Source: Priestia megaterium
Lineage (GTDB): Bacteria; Bacillota; Bacilli; Bacillales; Bacillaceae_H
Length of the DNA: 64,000 nucleotides
Assembly (NCBI RefSeq): GCF_009497655.1
Contig: NZ_CP023317.1
Location: 271,501 to 335,500, forward strand
Direction: 5' to 3'
Below are positions 7,792 to 16,650 of the stretch, piece by piece. Both the position numbers and the translations under genes were made by a program. The notes under the pieces were generated by a model. The model saw only the letters and a list, made by a program, of their open reading frames with translations, searched no databases and was not told the DNA's origin. Position 1 is the stretch's first letter. Every line of letters starts with the position of its first letter.

Positions 7792-8484
7792 CTACTCCTT
7801 AAGCATATAGCCAACGCCGCGCACTGTTTGAATGTAGGGTGTTGAAAATGGAGCATCAATTTTTTTGCGCAAATAACGAATGTATACGTATACAATATTC
7901 GTGTCTCCGTAGTAATCGAATCCCCATACGTTTGTAAGAAGCTGTTCAAAGCTTAGCACTTGATTGTTGTTTTGAAGCATATAGACAAGTAAATCATATT
8001 CTTTAGGAGTCAGCTCAATAGCTTCATTTTCACGCGTGACTTCTCGCGTTTTTTCATTAACAACTAAAGTTCCTAGCTGCAGAGTATCTGCTTCTTTTTC
8101 AGCAGGAGATGCTGACGCAGGATGGCGAAGCCATACGCGGATACGTGCAAAAAGCTCCTCAATTTGAAAGGGCTTTGTAATGTAATCGTTCGCTCCTAAA
8201 TCTAGTCCGCTTACCTTATCAGGAAGGGCGTCTCGAGCGGTTAATAAGATAACGGGCGTCTGATCATCGTTTGCTCGAATGCGACGAAGTACTTCGAGCC
8301 CGCTCAGTTCAGGAAGCATCACATCTAAAAGCAGCAAATCCCAATCGTGTTCTTGAAACTCTGCCAATCCTTCTGTGCCCGTATAAGCCATGCCGGTTTC
8401 ATAGCCTTCATGTTCAAGTTCGAGCTGAATTAAACGAGCAATTTTGCGCTCATCTTCTACAATTAAAATTCTGCCTTTACTCAA
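7792..8484 (-). CDS. OmpR-family response regulator (YkoG-like)
   Basis: 230-residue DNA-binding regulator: receiver domain with the acidic pocket E10/D11, phospho-acceptor D54 (LLLDVMLPELSG) and K of TKPF, then a winged-helix Trans_reg_C domain (ELTPKEYDLLVYML ... YIQTVRGVGYMLKE). It starts at TTG 8484, preceded by AAGGGGGAA on the minus strand. First gene of the four-gene unit, with a TATAAT-type -10 about 45 nt upstream. Direct hexamer repeats upstream of both PepSY genes are its most likely targets. Confidence 0.85.
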   Translation of the reverse strand: MSKGRILIVEDERKIARLIQLELEHEGYETGMAYTGTEGLAEFQEHDWDLLLLDVMLPELSGLEVLRRIRANDDQTPVILLTARDALPDKVSGLDLGANDYITKPFQIEELFARIRVWLRHPASASPAEKEADTLQLGTLVVNEKTREVTRENEAIELTPKEYDLLVYMLQNNNQVLSFEQLLTNVWGFDYYGDTNIVYVYIRYLRKKIDAPFSTPYIQTVRGVGYMLKE

Positions 8485-8564
8485 AAAAATTCCCCCTTGT
8501 GTCTATGTATAGTTGCGTACATTATAGCATGGAGAGGATTGAGGTGTATAAAAGCAGCTGGAGG

Positions 8565-10319
8565 TTAGCCCGGCTGCTGATTGGTTGAAAGAGGAATATG
8601 CAAGGTAATGGCAGTGCCTTGGTTAGGAGTGGATTTCACTTCAATATGCCCTTTATGAAGTTCGCAAATGGCCTTTGCGATACTCATGCCGAGTCCAGCA
8701 CCTTCTGTTTTTTCGGTTGTATTTGTGCCGCGGTAATAGCGGTCAAATAAATTTTTCTGCGTTTCTTCATCCATTCCAATCCCATCATCTTGAATTGTAA
8801 TCAAGACGTTGTCACTTTTTAGAACGGTCAAAATTGTAATAGTGGTGTTCTCCGGATTATGTTTAATAGCATTAAAGATTAGGTTATCAACCATTCGTTC
8901 AAACCAGCGCGGGTCAGCTTGAATAAAAGGTTGAAGGTGAACGGGTACATAAGAGAATTGCACATTTTTAATAGTTCGATCGTTAACGAATTTTAAAACA
9001 ATATGCTGAAGCAATTGATGAACGTCCACTTTTTTCGTTTCTAAGGCAACCACATTATTTTTAAGCTTAAAGGCCAGTGAAAAATCTTCTACAAGCCCCA
9101 CCATATATTCACTTTTGTCACGCAGCGTTTGGCCAATTTCTTTTAGCTCTTCTTCGTTCCAATTGTAATAGCCGCTTTCAAGCATATGACCATATCCTTG
9201 AATCGTCGAAAGGGGTGTTCGCAAATCATGTGATATTCCAGTCATCCATTCTTCACGAGTGGTTTCTAGCTGCTTTCGTTCTTTTTCAGCTAAGCTAAGC
9301 TGCTCCGCCATCTCATAAAAAGCTGTGATTACTTCTGAATACAAACGATATTGAAAGCGTACTTTTCCATTCTTCCGAAAGACGCGCTTCCGCTCTTTTT
9401 CTGTTAGCACTTCTGAATAGTTTCCGCTTCCCATGCGCCCGAGCCAGCTGGTGAAGAGAAGTAAGGGGCCACCGTAGCGAAAAGCGTTCCAGATGGAGAA
9501 AGTGATAGTGGCTATAAGAACAGAAACCGCCACGATGATGGAGATCATCCAAGCTTTTCGGATAATAGATTCATCGGTTATACTGTGGTAATTATTAGGA
9601 GTGTAAAAAACCCATGAAATTTTCTTCTTTGGATCATGGAATACAGTAGCTGTTGAATCATATTTATCTTGTTCAATTTTTCGGGAAATAATTTCTAAAG
9701 GATCGTAACGTGTTTTTTCTTTAGGTATTCTAATTGAAGCTAAGATATCACCTTTCTCATTTAAAATTTGAAGCGAAGCATCTTTTTCTTTTAACGCCTT
9801 TTTGATAAGAGGGATATCGCTTTTGGGAGGTACCCTTTCTTTATTATATTTACCATACAAAGCCTGAAGCTGTTCTTTTAAATCACTTTTATAGCCCAAA
9901 ATATAATAAGTAGGTGTAGTCAAAAAGGTATCAAGTTCTGTTACGACATTATAGTTTCTAAATTTTTTGGTTTTATCCATTTCTAATAACTCTGAAAGAC
10001 CGTAGTGCTTAGGTAAGTCTTTTGGGGAGTTAACTTCTCCAATTACTTTTCCTTGTTTGTTCAGTACTTGGTACCATAACCCTTCCTGTTTAAGCTGTTT
10101 TGCTAAATCATCTGAAACGGTTGCTTTTCCACCTTCAACTGTTGTATCCCCGGTTAATACGCTAAGTGATCCAGAGGGTAAGTCTCTTTTTATATCTTGC
10201 TTTGAAAGGTAATAAGCTAGAAACATTAAAGCGCAAAAAAGAACGCAGCAAACACATGCAATAATCGCAATAAACTGAAATGAAAAATGAAAGGTCAACC
10301 TTCTTTTAATTGATTTCAT
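8565..10319 (-). CDS. Two-component sensor histidine kinase
   Basis: 584-residue membrane kinase. First helix about 13-35, a large extracytoplasmic domain of roughly 220 residues (about 40-255), second helix about 258-280, HAMP-like linker (TSWLGRMGSGNYSEVL), HisKA with His in GISHDLRTPLSTI (about 363) and HATPase with DNLIFNAIKHNPE, DDGIGM and GAGLGMSIA. The large outer domain distinguishes it from the short intramembrane BceS-type kinases, although it likewise sits opposite an ABC exporter operon. Its ATG overlaps the response regulator stop by 4 nt (ATGA). Signal unknown; antimicrobial peptide or envelope stress is inferred from neighbours. Confidence 0.85.
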   Translation of the reverse strand: MKSIKRRLTFHFSFQFIAIIACVCCVLFCALMFLAYYLSKQDIKRDLPSGSLSVLTGDTTVEGGKATVSDDLAKQLKQEGLWYQVLNKQGKVIGEVNSPKDLPKHYGLSELLEMDKTKKFRNYNVVTELDTFLTTPTYYILGYKSDLKEQLQALYGKYNKERVPPKSDIPLIKKALKEKDASLQILNEKGDILASIRIPKEKTRYDPLEIISRKIEQDKYDSTATVFHDPKKKISWVFYTPNNYHSITDESIIRKAWMISIIVAVSVLIATITFSIWNAFRYGGPLLLFTSWLGRMGSGNYSEVLTEKERKRVFRKNGKVRFQYRLYSEVITAFYEMAEQLSLAEKERKQLETTREEWMTGISHDLRTPLSTIQGYGHMLESGYYNWNEEELKEIGQTLRDKSEYMVGLVEDFSLAFKLKNNVVALETKKVDVHQLLQHIVLKFVNDRTIKNVQFSYVPVHLQPFIQADPRWFERMVDNLIFNAIKHNPENTTITILTVLKSDNVLITIQDDGIGMDEETQKNLFDRYYRGTNTTEKTEGAGLGMSIAKAICELHKGHIEVKSTPNQGTAITLHIPLSTNQQPG

Positions 10320-11041
10320 AGGGCTTTGCCGTTCACTAATTTATATCCAAGCCCTCGTACCGTAACTAAATGTTTTGGATTGCTAGGGTTATCTTCGATT
10401 CTTTCTCTAATTCTTCGAATATGAACGGTTACCGTATTATCGTCTACGAACTGGTTATATCCCCAAACGGCTTCAAGCAGCTGTGATTTAGAAAGAACCA
10501 CGTTCATGTTTTTACAAAAATGAAGTAGCAGCAAAAATACTTGTGCGGGGCAAGCAACCGTTTGACCATCTACAATGAGCTCTCCAGCGGATTCATCTAC
10601 GATAAAACGATCAAACTCATAGCGATTTGAAGGCTGTAATTTCATTTTTACAGGACTTCTTTCCGTCAGCGCTTGTTTTCTGCGCAATCGTGCTTTAATT
10701 CGTGCCGCAATCTCTAAAGGATTAAATGGCTTGGTTACGTAGTCGTCTCCGCCCATGGCGAAACCCGTTAACACATCCAAGTCAGATACTTTGGCTGTTA
10801 TGAACAGGATATATGCGTTTGAGAGCTCACGAATTTTAGGACAAATATCAAATCCGCTTTTATCGGGAAGCATGACGTCCAACAAAATAATATCAATCGT
10901 TTTATTATGTAAAACATCTAGCGCTTCTTGAGCGGTGTGAGCTTTATAGATTTGGTTGAATCCTTCTTTTTTTAATACTGTCTCCAGCATTTTGACAATA
11001 GCAATTTCATCATCAACTAGTAATATAGATGCATCTTCCAA
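10316..11041 (-). CDS. OmpR-family response regulator
   Basis: 241-residue regulator: receiver with D10/D11 and phospho-acceptor D55 (IILLDVMLPDKSG), conserved TAK and KPF, and winged-helix C-terminal domain (VFLLLLHFCKN ... LVTVRGLGYKLVNG). Starts at TTG 11041 after AGAGGTGA. Transcribed divergently from the DUF418/ABC operon across a 170-bp intergenic region that contains two GAAAAGAT-type repeats near 11099 and 11130, candidate binding sites. Overlaps its kinase gene by 4 nt. Confidence 0.85.
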   Translation of the reverse strand: MEDASILLVDDEIAIVKMLETVLKKEGFNQIYKAHTAQEALDVLHNKTIDIILLDVMLPDKSGFDICPKIRELSNAYILFITAKVSDLDVLTGFAMGGDDYVTKPFNPLEIAARIKARLRRKQALTERSPVKMKLQPSNRYEFDRFIVDESAGELIVDGQTVACPAQVFLLLLHFCKNMNVVLSKSQLLEAVWGYNQFVDDNTVTVHIRRIRERIEDNPSNPKHLVTVRGLGYKLVNGKAL

Positions 11042-11211
11042 TATAAATCACCTCTGTTTCATTTCATACGTATTCGATTTTAGCATAAGAACATTACGAA
11101 AAGATTAACAAAAATGGAAAATGTTAAAGAAAAGATAATCTCCCGTTTATTTTCTTGAAAACTTCATTTCATATACTAAATATACAGACACATAGTAAAG
11201 GAGTTAAAAGG

Positions 11212-12426
11212 ATGAGTAATGATGTTAGGCGGGTTAAAGTAATTGATAGTATGAGAGGATTCAGCTTGTTTGGTATTTTACTAGCGAATATGCTGATTTT
11301 TCAATATGGCATTTACGGAAAGGATATGATTCATCTCTTCTCGCTATCACCAAGTGATTCAGCAGCCTATGTCTTTTTAAAAGTCGCGGTAGAAGAAAGT
11401 TTTATGCCAATCTTTACTTTTTTATTCGGTTATTCAATGGTGAAGATGAAAGAAAGCTTAGAAAGAAGGCAGTTAGGAGTAAAAAGGCATTTCTTTCGCC
11501 GCTTTCTTCTGCTTCTAGGGTTTGGCCTACTGCATGGAGTACTTTTATGGGAAGGAGATATTCTTACGTTTTACGGAATGATGGGGATATTTTTATTAGT
11601 TTTCTTTTTAAACCGTAAAGCTAAAACGCTGTTGGTATGGGCATCGATTTTACTAGTTCTTACGGGAGCAGCTGGTTACGGTTCATTAAACGATAATATG
11701 TATCTTCTTAGTGATAAACAAACGCTTACCACATACGTAAAAGATACGATTCATGTGTATGGAAGTGGAACTTATGAACAAATTAAAGACCACCGCAACA
11801 ACGTTGATCCGATGAATATAGCAGGATATAAATTTGCTTTTGCCTTCTTGTTTACACCATTTATAATGGGTGCTTTATTTTTGTTTGGCATGTACGCAGG
11901 GAAGAAAAAGTGGTTTTACGACGTTTCAGCTAATCAAAAACAGTATGGCCGTTGGGCGGCCGTGTTGATTCCGCTTAGCTTGCTGTTAAAAGGAACTATG
12001 TACGTATGGCCAGATGCTAATTGGGCTGGTTCTACACATATGTTAGGTGGGAGTCTCCTATCTCTTGGTTATGTTGCAGGCTTTGCTTGGGTATATGCGA
12101 GATGCGAGAGGTCATTTTTGATGAAGGCTTTTGAAAGCGTAGGCAGGATATCGCTTAGTAATTATTTAATGCAAACGGTTATATGCACGACGATTTTTTA
12201 CGGTTATGGATTAGGTTATTTCGGAAAGCTCGGCATGATAGCAGGGATTTTTGTCTGCATCGGTATATACGGAATTCAGCTGATCGTCAGTTATGTGTAC
12301 GTGCAAAAATTCCAAACTGGACCGCTGGAAAAGCTACTGCGTATATGGACAAATTTTTCTTGGAACGGAAAGCCCAAAGAGAAAAAAGCTTTACCGGAGG
12401 AAGTAAATCATCCTTTTGTTGGATGA
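11212..12426 (+). CDS. DUF418 domain-containing membrane protein (YeiB-like)
   Basis: Polytopic membrane protein of 404 residues with about ten hydrophobic segments. The N terminus carries the family hallmark VIDSMRGFSLFGILLANM and FTFLFGYSMVKM, and the DUF418 domain occupies the C-terminal part (FESVGRISLSNYLMQT). Related to acyltransferase-3-type integral proteins; biochemical role not established. ATG 11212 follows AAAGGAG at 8 nt; upstream in-frame triplets lack a site. First gene of an operon with an ABC-2 permease and ATPase, divergent from a two-component system, suggesting membrane modification or drug resistance. Confidence 0.8.
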   Translation: MSNDVRRVKVIDSMRGFSLFGILLANMLIFQYGIYGKDMIHLFSLSPSDSAAYVFLKVAVEESFMPIFTFLFGYSMVKMKESLERRQLGVKRHFFRRFLLLLGFGLLHGVLLWEGDILTFYGMMGIFLLVFFLNRKAKTLLVWASILLVLTGAAGYGSLNDNMYLLSDKQTLTTYVKDTIHVYGSGTYEQIKDHRNNVDPMNIAGYKFAFAFLFTPFIMGALFLFGMYAGKKKWFYDVSANQKQYGRWAAVLIPLSLLLKGTMYVWPDANWAGSTHMLGGSLLSLGYVAGFAWVYARCERSFLMKAFESVGRISLSNYLMQTVICTTIFYGYGLGYFGKLGMIAGIFVCIGIYGIQLIVSYVYVQKFQTGPLEKLLRIWTNFSWNGKPKEKKALPEEVNHPFVG

Positions 12427-12461
12427 TAGCAGTCAAACTTATTTAAAAGGAGATTTTCGAA

Positions 12462-13145
12462 ATGTGGGCCATTAGTGTGAAAGAGTTTCAAAGCTTATTT
12501 AAAAGTGTTAAATCAATTATCGTTATTTTAATCGTATGCGGTGCTTCCTATGGAATAGCCCATCTAGTTAGTCAACTTGGAGGTCAACTGACGAGCGCAC
12601 AGATTCGAGATGGAGCCAACGGAGGGATTTTGGTGATGCTTCTCGGATTCGGACCTTTGTTTATTTCAAGTCTTTCTCATAATGTTATTAATCAAGAAAT
12701 TAAAACAAGAACAGCCAGGTTTTTAGTTACCAAAACATCAAGAGAGCGTATTGTACTAGGAAAATTCTTAGGAATTTGTTGTTTCTGGCTTGTTTGTATC
12801 TCTATTTCTTTTCTACTGATTGGGTTTATTTCGCATCATTTTTCTTTTTATATATTTTTAGAGTGCCTGCTATTCACCGTTTGTATCATTTCATTTGTTT
12901 TAATGCTTTCAGCTTTAATACCAAGTCCAACTCATACTATGTTTTTATCAATTATTTTATCGTTTGTTCTACCGGTACTGAGTGGATGGAGCATATTTTC
13001 ATCAAAAGCGTACATTGCATGGTTTAAGTATGTGACACCTTACTACTATTTAAAGTTGGAGAAAGGGTATTTAACGGTTCTTCTTATTTTTGCAGCACTC
13101 TGTTTATGTACGGCACTTTGGAGTTTTAAAAGGAGAGAAGTATAA
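12462..13145 (+). CDS. ABC-2 type exporter permease
   Basis: 227-residue integral membrane subunit with six hydrophobic segments and the ABC-2 pattern: N-terminal cytoplasmic start (WAISVKEFQSLFKS), a helix, a QEIKTRTARFLVTKTSRERIVLGKF coupling region before helices 3-6. ATG 12462 follows AAAGGAG. It precedes its ATPase gene by 1 nt between stop and start, so the two make a homodimeric permease plus ATPase exporter. Substrate unknown; the adjacent two-component system and BcrC suggest lipids or antimicrobial peptides. Confidence 0.8.
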   Translation: MWAISVKEFQSLFKSVKSIIVILIVCGASYGIAHLVSQLGGQLTSAQIRDGANGGILVMLLGFGPLFISSLSHNVINQEIKTRTARFLVTKTSRERIVLGKFLGICCFWLVCISISFLLIGFISHHFSFYIFLECLLFTVCIISFVLMLSALIPSPTHTMFLSIILSFVLPVLSGWSIFSSKAYIAWFKYVTPYYYLKLEKGYLTVLLIFAALCLCTALWSFKRREV

Positions 13146-13146
13146 T

Positions 13147-14079
13147 ATGTATGCTATTGAAACAAGTAAATTAACTAAAAAGTATGGATCTAAAACAATT
13201 GTTAATAGTATTAATTTACAGGTACCACAAGGAGAAATTTACGGATTTTTAGGGAGAAACGGAGCAGGGAAGTCTACATTTATTAATATGCTTACCGGCG
13301 TTTCATTTCCTTCAGCAGGAGAATTTACGCTGCTGGGACAGAGTGATATTGATTTAGAGCTTCAGAAGAAAATAGGCGTGCTTCCTGACTATGCTAACTT
13401 TTACGATGAGATGACAGCGCTCAATCATTTGTGCTATTTTTTAAAGATAAATGGCCATCGTTTTTCGAAAGAACACTGTATTGATGTACTGAAGAAAGTA
13501 GGATTAGAAGGACATGAGCATCAGAAAGTTGGAAAGTTTTCATTTGGAATGAAAAAGAAGTTAGGAATTGCTCAAGCAATTATAACAGACCCAGATCTTA
13601 TCTTTTTAGATGAACCAACTTCTGGAGTAGATATTGAATCTGCTCTCCACATTCATGAATTAATAAGAGAACTTCAAAATCAAGACAAGACGATTTTTAT
13701 GACGTCTCATAATTTAAATGAAGTTGAGAAGATTTGTACGCGTGTAGCGATTATGAAAAATGGGATTATTTTAATAGAAGGGACAATGGAAGAACTGCGC
13801 TTTCAATACCAAGCGAAAAAAACGGTGATAATCAAACATGATCCTTACCCAAACAGCCACAAAGAATATATTCAACAGTTTTTCCGTACGGTGAGTCCGG
13901 ACGTGGAATACCATCACACGTACACAAAAGTGATGCTTCAAAAAGAGAGAAATATCCCTCTGATTATTCGCGAATTGATTCAATGCGGCATCGATATTTA
14001 TCAAGTTCACGTAGAAGAACCTTCTTTAGAAGAAATCTTTTTGCAAAAAAACATTGTGGATCATTCACAGGTAAGTTAA
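13147..14079 (+). CDS. ABC transporter ATP-binding protein
   Basis: 310-residue exporter ATPase: Walker A GRNGAGKST (about 38-46), Q-loop region with LPDYANFYDEMTA, signature-like FSFGMKKKLG (in place of LSGGQ), Walker B LIFLDEPTSG and switch His in MTSHNL. The C-terminal 90 residues are an extension typical of YxlF/CcmA-type exporters. ATG 13147 follows AGGAGAG in the end of the permease gene; an earlier in-frame start lies inside that gene. Forms the engine of the exporter encoded just upstream. Confidence 0.85.
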   Translation: MYAIETSKLTKKYGSKTIVNSINLQVPQGEIYGFLGRNGAGKSTFINMLTGVSFPSAGEFTLLGQSDIDLELQKKIGVLPDYANFYDEMTALNHLCYFLKINGHRFSKEHCIDVLKKVGLEGHEHQKVGKFSFGMKKKLGIAQAIITDPDLIFLDEPTSGVDIESALHIHELIRELQNQDKTIFMTSHNLNEVEKICTRVAIMKNGIILIEGTMEELRFQYQAKKTVIIKHDPYPNSHKEYIQQFFRTVSPDVEYHHTYTKVMLQKERNIPLIIRELIQCGIDIYQVHVEEPSLEEIFLQKNIVDHSQVS

Positions 14080-14225
14080 TGGGCAAAAGTCCGTTGGCTT
14101 ACTACTCATCCTGAATACGTTATTTATAAATACCAGTTAGGAAGCCTCTGACAAAAACATGTTCATTTTCCCAAGAAACTGATAAGATAGCTAATGACAT
14201 TTAAAAATAAGAAAGGATTTCGATT

Positions 14226-14819
14226 ATGTTATCAGCTATTAATTCAGTAGACTATACCATTTTCCATGCGGTGAATCAGTATGCCTCGCATGTGAAGTTT
14301 GTAGATTCGCTAATGGTATTCTTTGCAGATTATGCCCAGTATGTACTTATTGTTTTACTCGGCTTGTTTTTACTTATTAATAAAAACGGCAGCCGTGTTG
14401 TAGCATTTCAAGCTTTATGTGCTTGTGCCACAGGAGTCATTATCAATAAAGTGATTAGTTTATTTGCTTATCGAGATCGTCCGTTTATCTCTCACCACGT
14501 GAATCAGCTTATTGATCACGCCGCGAATTCTTCATTTCCAAGCGATCATGCTACATCTGCATTAGTTATCACTTTTACCATCTGGCTGCATTTCAAACGT
14601 TCAGGGCGCATGTGGGTTGTCATGGGTGCACTCATTGCATTTTCACGGGTATGGGTTGGCGTTCACTATCCATTCGATGTGTTAACAGGAGCCGTTTTAG
14701 GCTGCGTGCTGGCGCTGTTTATTCATTATGTTATTTTTAATACGAAACTGATGAGGGCTATTACCAACTTGTCTATTTTTCGAAAATCAGCTTATGACGA
14801 ACAGTCTCAATATTATTAA
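14226..14819 (+). CDS. bcrC: Undecaprenyl-diphosphatase BcrC
   Basis: PAP2-superfamily membrane phosphatase, 197 residues, that recycles undecaprenyl pyrophosphate to the monophosphate needed for wall synthesis and so gives bacitracin resistance. The three phosphatase motifs are present: K...YRDRP (about 80-90), PSDHATSA (about 104-111) and SRVWVGVHYPFDV (about 143-155), between membrane helices. ATG 14226 follows GAAAGGA. It is 146 nt after the ABC exporter, with which it shares an envelope-defence theme, and ends at its own terminator. PAP2 families overlap, but length and motifs fit BcrC/YwoA well. Confidence 0.85.
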   Translation: MLSAINSVDYTIFHAVNQYASHVKFVDSLMVFFADYAQYVLIVLLGLFLLINKNGSRVVAFQALCACATGVIINKVISLFAYRDRPFISHHVNQLIDHAANSSFPSDHATSALVITFTIWLHFKRSGRMWVVMGALIAFSRVWVGVHYPFDVLTGAVLGCVLALFIHYVIFNTKLMRAITNLSIFRKSAYDEQSQYY

Positions 14820-14820
14820 G

Positions 14821-14850
14821 AAAAAGTCGCATATACGCGGCTTTTTTTAT
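14821..14850 (+). terminator. Terminator of bcrC
   Basis: AAAAAGTCGC, loop ATATAC, GCGGCTTTTTTT; short stem with one G-U pair and a strong T run. Confidence 0.7.
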
Positions 14851-14876
14851 TGGAAAATTTTTAATGTATTTAACAC

Positions 14877-14914
14877 TTGTTTTTTAAAATTAAATTGTGT
14901 ACAATTAAATTACA
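14877..14914 (+). promoter_or_regulatory. ohr promoter with OhrR-type operator
   Basis: TTGTTT (14877-14882), 17 nt, TACAAT (14900-14905). The -10 lies in AATTGT-GT-ACAATT (14893-14906) and in TACAATTAAATTACA (14900-14914), one mismatch from the OhrR consensus palindrome TACAATT-N-AATTGTA. Repression by an OhrR encoded elsewhere is expected. Confidence 0.7.
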
Positions 14915-14970
14915 GAAACGATAAATAAAAAATTTTAATAAAATTACTAAAAAAGAGGAGAGATTTATAC

Positions 14971-15390
14971 ATGAAAGCTTTATATGAAACGACAGTCGTT
15001 AACACAGGTGGAAGAACAGGAGAAGTTCATTCTTTAGATAATATCTTTAATTTAGACGTTGCAACACCTCCAGCGCTTGGTGGAGAAGCAACAACAGCAA
15101 CAAACCCAGAGCAGCTATTTGCAGCTGGATACAGTGCTTGTTTCAACAGCGCGTTAGAATTTATGTTGAAAAAACATAACGTAGAAATTAAAAGCAGTGA
15201 AGTAAAAGCTACGGTTCAGCTGCTTCCAGATAAAGCTGATCAAGGAGTGAAAATTGCTGTAGCGCTTGAAGCTCATATCGAAGGTTTAGATTTAGAAACA
15301 GCTAAAAAATATGTAGACCTAGCCCACTCATACTGCCCGTATTCAAAAGCAATCAGCGGCAACGTAGACGTAACGGTAGAAGTAGTTTAA
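14971..15390 (+). CDS. ohrA: Organic hydroperoxide resistance peroxidase (Ohr, OsmC family)
   Basis: 139-residue thiol peroxidase reducing organic and fatty-acid hydroperoxides to alcohols in the cytoplasm. Active-site peroxidatic Cys is C57 (AGYSACFNSAL) and resolving Cys C122 (SYCPYSKA), with the usual Ohr N terminus ALYETTVVNTGGRTGEV. Length is standard. ATG 14971 follows AGAGGAGAG. The OhrR-type operator upstream argues for the peroxide-inducible OhrA rather than the sigma-B-controlled OhrB of B. subtilis; no ohrR gene is adjacent. Confidence 0.9.
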   Translation: MKALYETTVVNTGGRTGEVHSLDNIFNLDVATPPALGGEATTATNPEQLFAAGYSACFNSALEFMLKKHNVEIKSSEVKATVQLLPDKADQGVKIAVALEAHIEGLDLETAKKYVDLAHSYCPYSKAISGNVDVTVEVV

Positions 15391-15400
15391 TTGCTTTAAA

Positions 15401-15438
15401 AAGCCCTGCTAAGCATGTAAAGCTCAGCAGGGCTTTTT
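15401..15438 (+). terminator. Terminator of ohr
   Basis: AAGCCCTGCT (15401-15410) and AGCAGGGCTT (15426-15435) flank a 15-nt loop, then T run. Confidence 0.85.
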
Positions 15439-15506
15439 TATTTGAATTTTCTCTATTCATTTGTAAGGAGTACTAGTATAATGAGGAAGAAAATGAATCA
15501 TTCGCA

Positions 15507-15670
15507 CAGTTTAGGTGCTCTTACATAGCGTAAGAGGTAACAGGGAATCGAGTGCAAATCTCGAGCGGTCCAGCCACTGTAAGCAGGGAGTTTTCTATCT
15601 TATCGTCACTCAAAACGGGGAAGGCGGTAGAAAATGATGATCTCAAGCCAGGAGACCTACCTATTCTGTA
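15507..15670 (+). promoter_or_regulatory. Cobalamin (B12) riboswitch
   Basis: Conserved elements appear in the correct order: TTAGGTGC, AGGTAACAGGGAA, GTGCAAATC, GCGGTCC and the core GCCACTGTAA, then AAGCCAGGAGACCTACC closing P1. This is the adenosylcobalamin-class aptamer. A rho-independent terminator (15751-15780) follows before the transporter start, so B12 binding should switch transcription off. Confidence 0.95.
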
Positions 15671-15750
15671 CACTTGACTCTTCTAGGAAAGAGGCGGTGT
15701 ATCAAGGTACGCAGTGAGCAATTACTGTTTATTTTCATATGCCGACACAT

Positions 15751-15780
15751 CCTCAATTTCTATAGAATTGAGGCTTTTTT
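15751..15780 (+). terminator. Riboswitch expression-platform terminator
   Basis: CCTCAATT (15751-15758) / AATTGAGG (15766-15773), 7-nt loop and T run, located between the B12 aptamer and the transporter ribosome binding site. Confidence 0.85.
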
Positions 15781-15811
15781 ACGTTTTATTTTAAAAAAAG
15801 GAGTGTAGGAA

Positions 15812-16609
15812 ATGGAAGGTTTATCAGTTTTTTTACTTGTCTTTTTATTAGGAATCAGGCACGGATTAGATGCAGATCACTTAGCTTTTATTGATGGCCA
15901 GACCCGATATAATTGGCGAATGGGCAGCCGTTTTGCTCCGTGGGTCGGAACGCTGTTTTCACTAGGTCATGGAGGAATGGTGGCCGTCACGGCCGGGGTG
16001 CTGGGCGTAGTGATGAAGAATTTTACGTTTCCAGCATATTTCGATCATTTTGCATCTTGGGTATCTATCATCTCTCTCTTTCTGATTGGGACATTAAACA
16101 CATATCATTTGCTTCGAACTAAAAACAAAGAAGAAGAGTTTCAGGTGAGCGGGTTAAAAGGGAAGTTTATTCCGAAAATCGCAAAAGGAACAACGAATCC
16201 TTTTTTAATTATTCTTGTAGGAGCGCTGTTTGCCCTAGCGGCTGAAACGGTCAGTCAAACGGCCGTGTGGTCTCTAGCTGTAGGGAACGCAGGCAAATAT
16301 ACGCCGCTTTTATTAGGACTAGTATTTATGTTTGGTATGATGCTGACAGATACAATCGATTCACTGATTGTACATAAAATGGTGAATGAATCGAGTAAGT
16401 TTGGGCAATCTGCTTCCCGCTTGATGGGCTGGGTTATTGTTATCCTCGCATACGGGGTGTCCTTCTACTTAGCATTCACTTTCTTTAATCCATGGGCCGA
16501 AGTAAACTTTGAAATGGTTGGCGTTATTTTGTTTGTTTTTTTAGTGTCTATGTTTGTTTTTGTAAGTGTGAAGTCAAAAGGGAAAAATATCAAAATAAAT
16601 GTCAATTAA
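15812..16609 (+). CDS. HoxN/HupN/NixA-family nickel/cobalt permease
   Basis: 265-residue membrane permease of the NiCoT family, about seven helices. The signature in helix 2 is intact: GIRHGLDADHLAFID containing HX4DH, the metal-contacting motif; a second family stretch is FSLGHGGMVAVTAG, and FMFGMMLTDTIDS is the conserved helix-5/6 segment. ATG 15812 follows AAGGAG. Because it is governed by a cobalamin riboswitch, Co2+ for B12 synthesis is the more likely substrate than Ni2+ (inference). Shorter than HoxN (about 350 residues). Confidence 0.85.
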   Translation: MEGLSVFLLVFLLGIRHGLDADHLAFIDGQTRYNWRMGSRFAPWVGTLFSLGHGGMVAVTAGVLGVVMKNFTFPAYFDHFASWVSIISLFLIGTLNTYHLLRTKNKEEEFQVSGLKGKFIPKIAKGTTNPFLIILVGALFALAAETVSQTAVWSLAVGNAGKYTPLLLGLVFMFGMMLTDTIDSLIVHKMVNESSKFGQSASRLMGWVIVILAYGVSFYLAFTFFNPWAEVNFEMVGVILFVFLVSMFVFVSVKSKGKNIKINVN

Positions 16610-16616
16610 TAAAATG

Positions 16617-16650
16617 AAAGCTTTAATCTGTTGAAGATTGAAGCTTTTTT
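16617..16650 (+). terminator. Terminator of the Ni/Co permease gene
   Basis: AAGCTTTAATC / GATTGAAGCTT stem with wobble pairs then T run. Confidence 0.7.

Noticed and set aside
13090-13146. Longer N terminus of the ABC ATPase
   Set aside because: The extension lies in the permease gene; the ATG at 13147 has AGGAGAG and aligns with ABC family starts.
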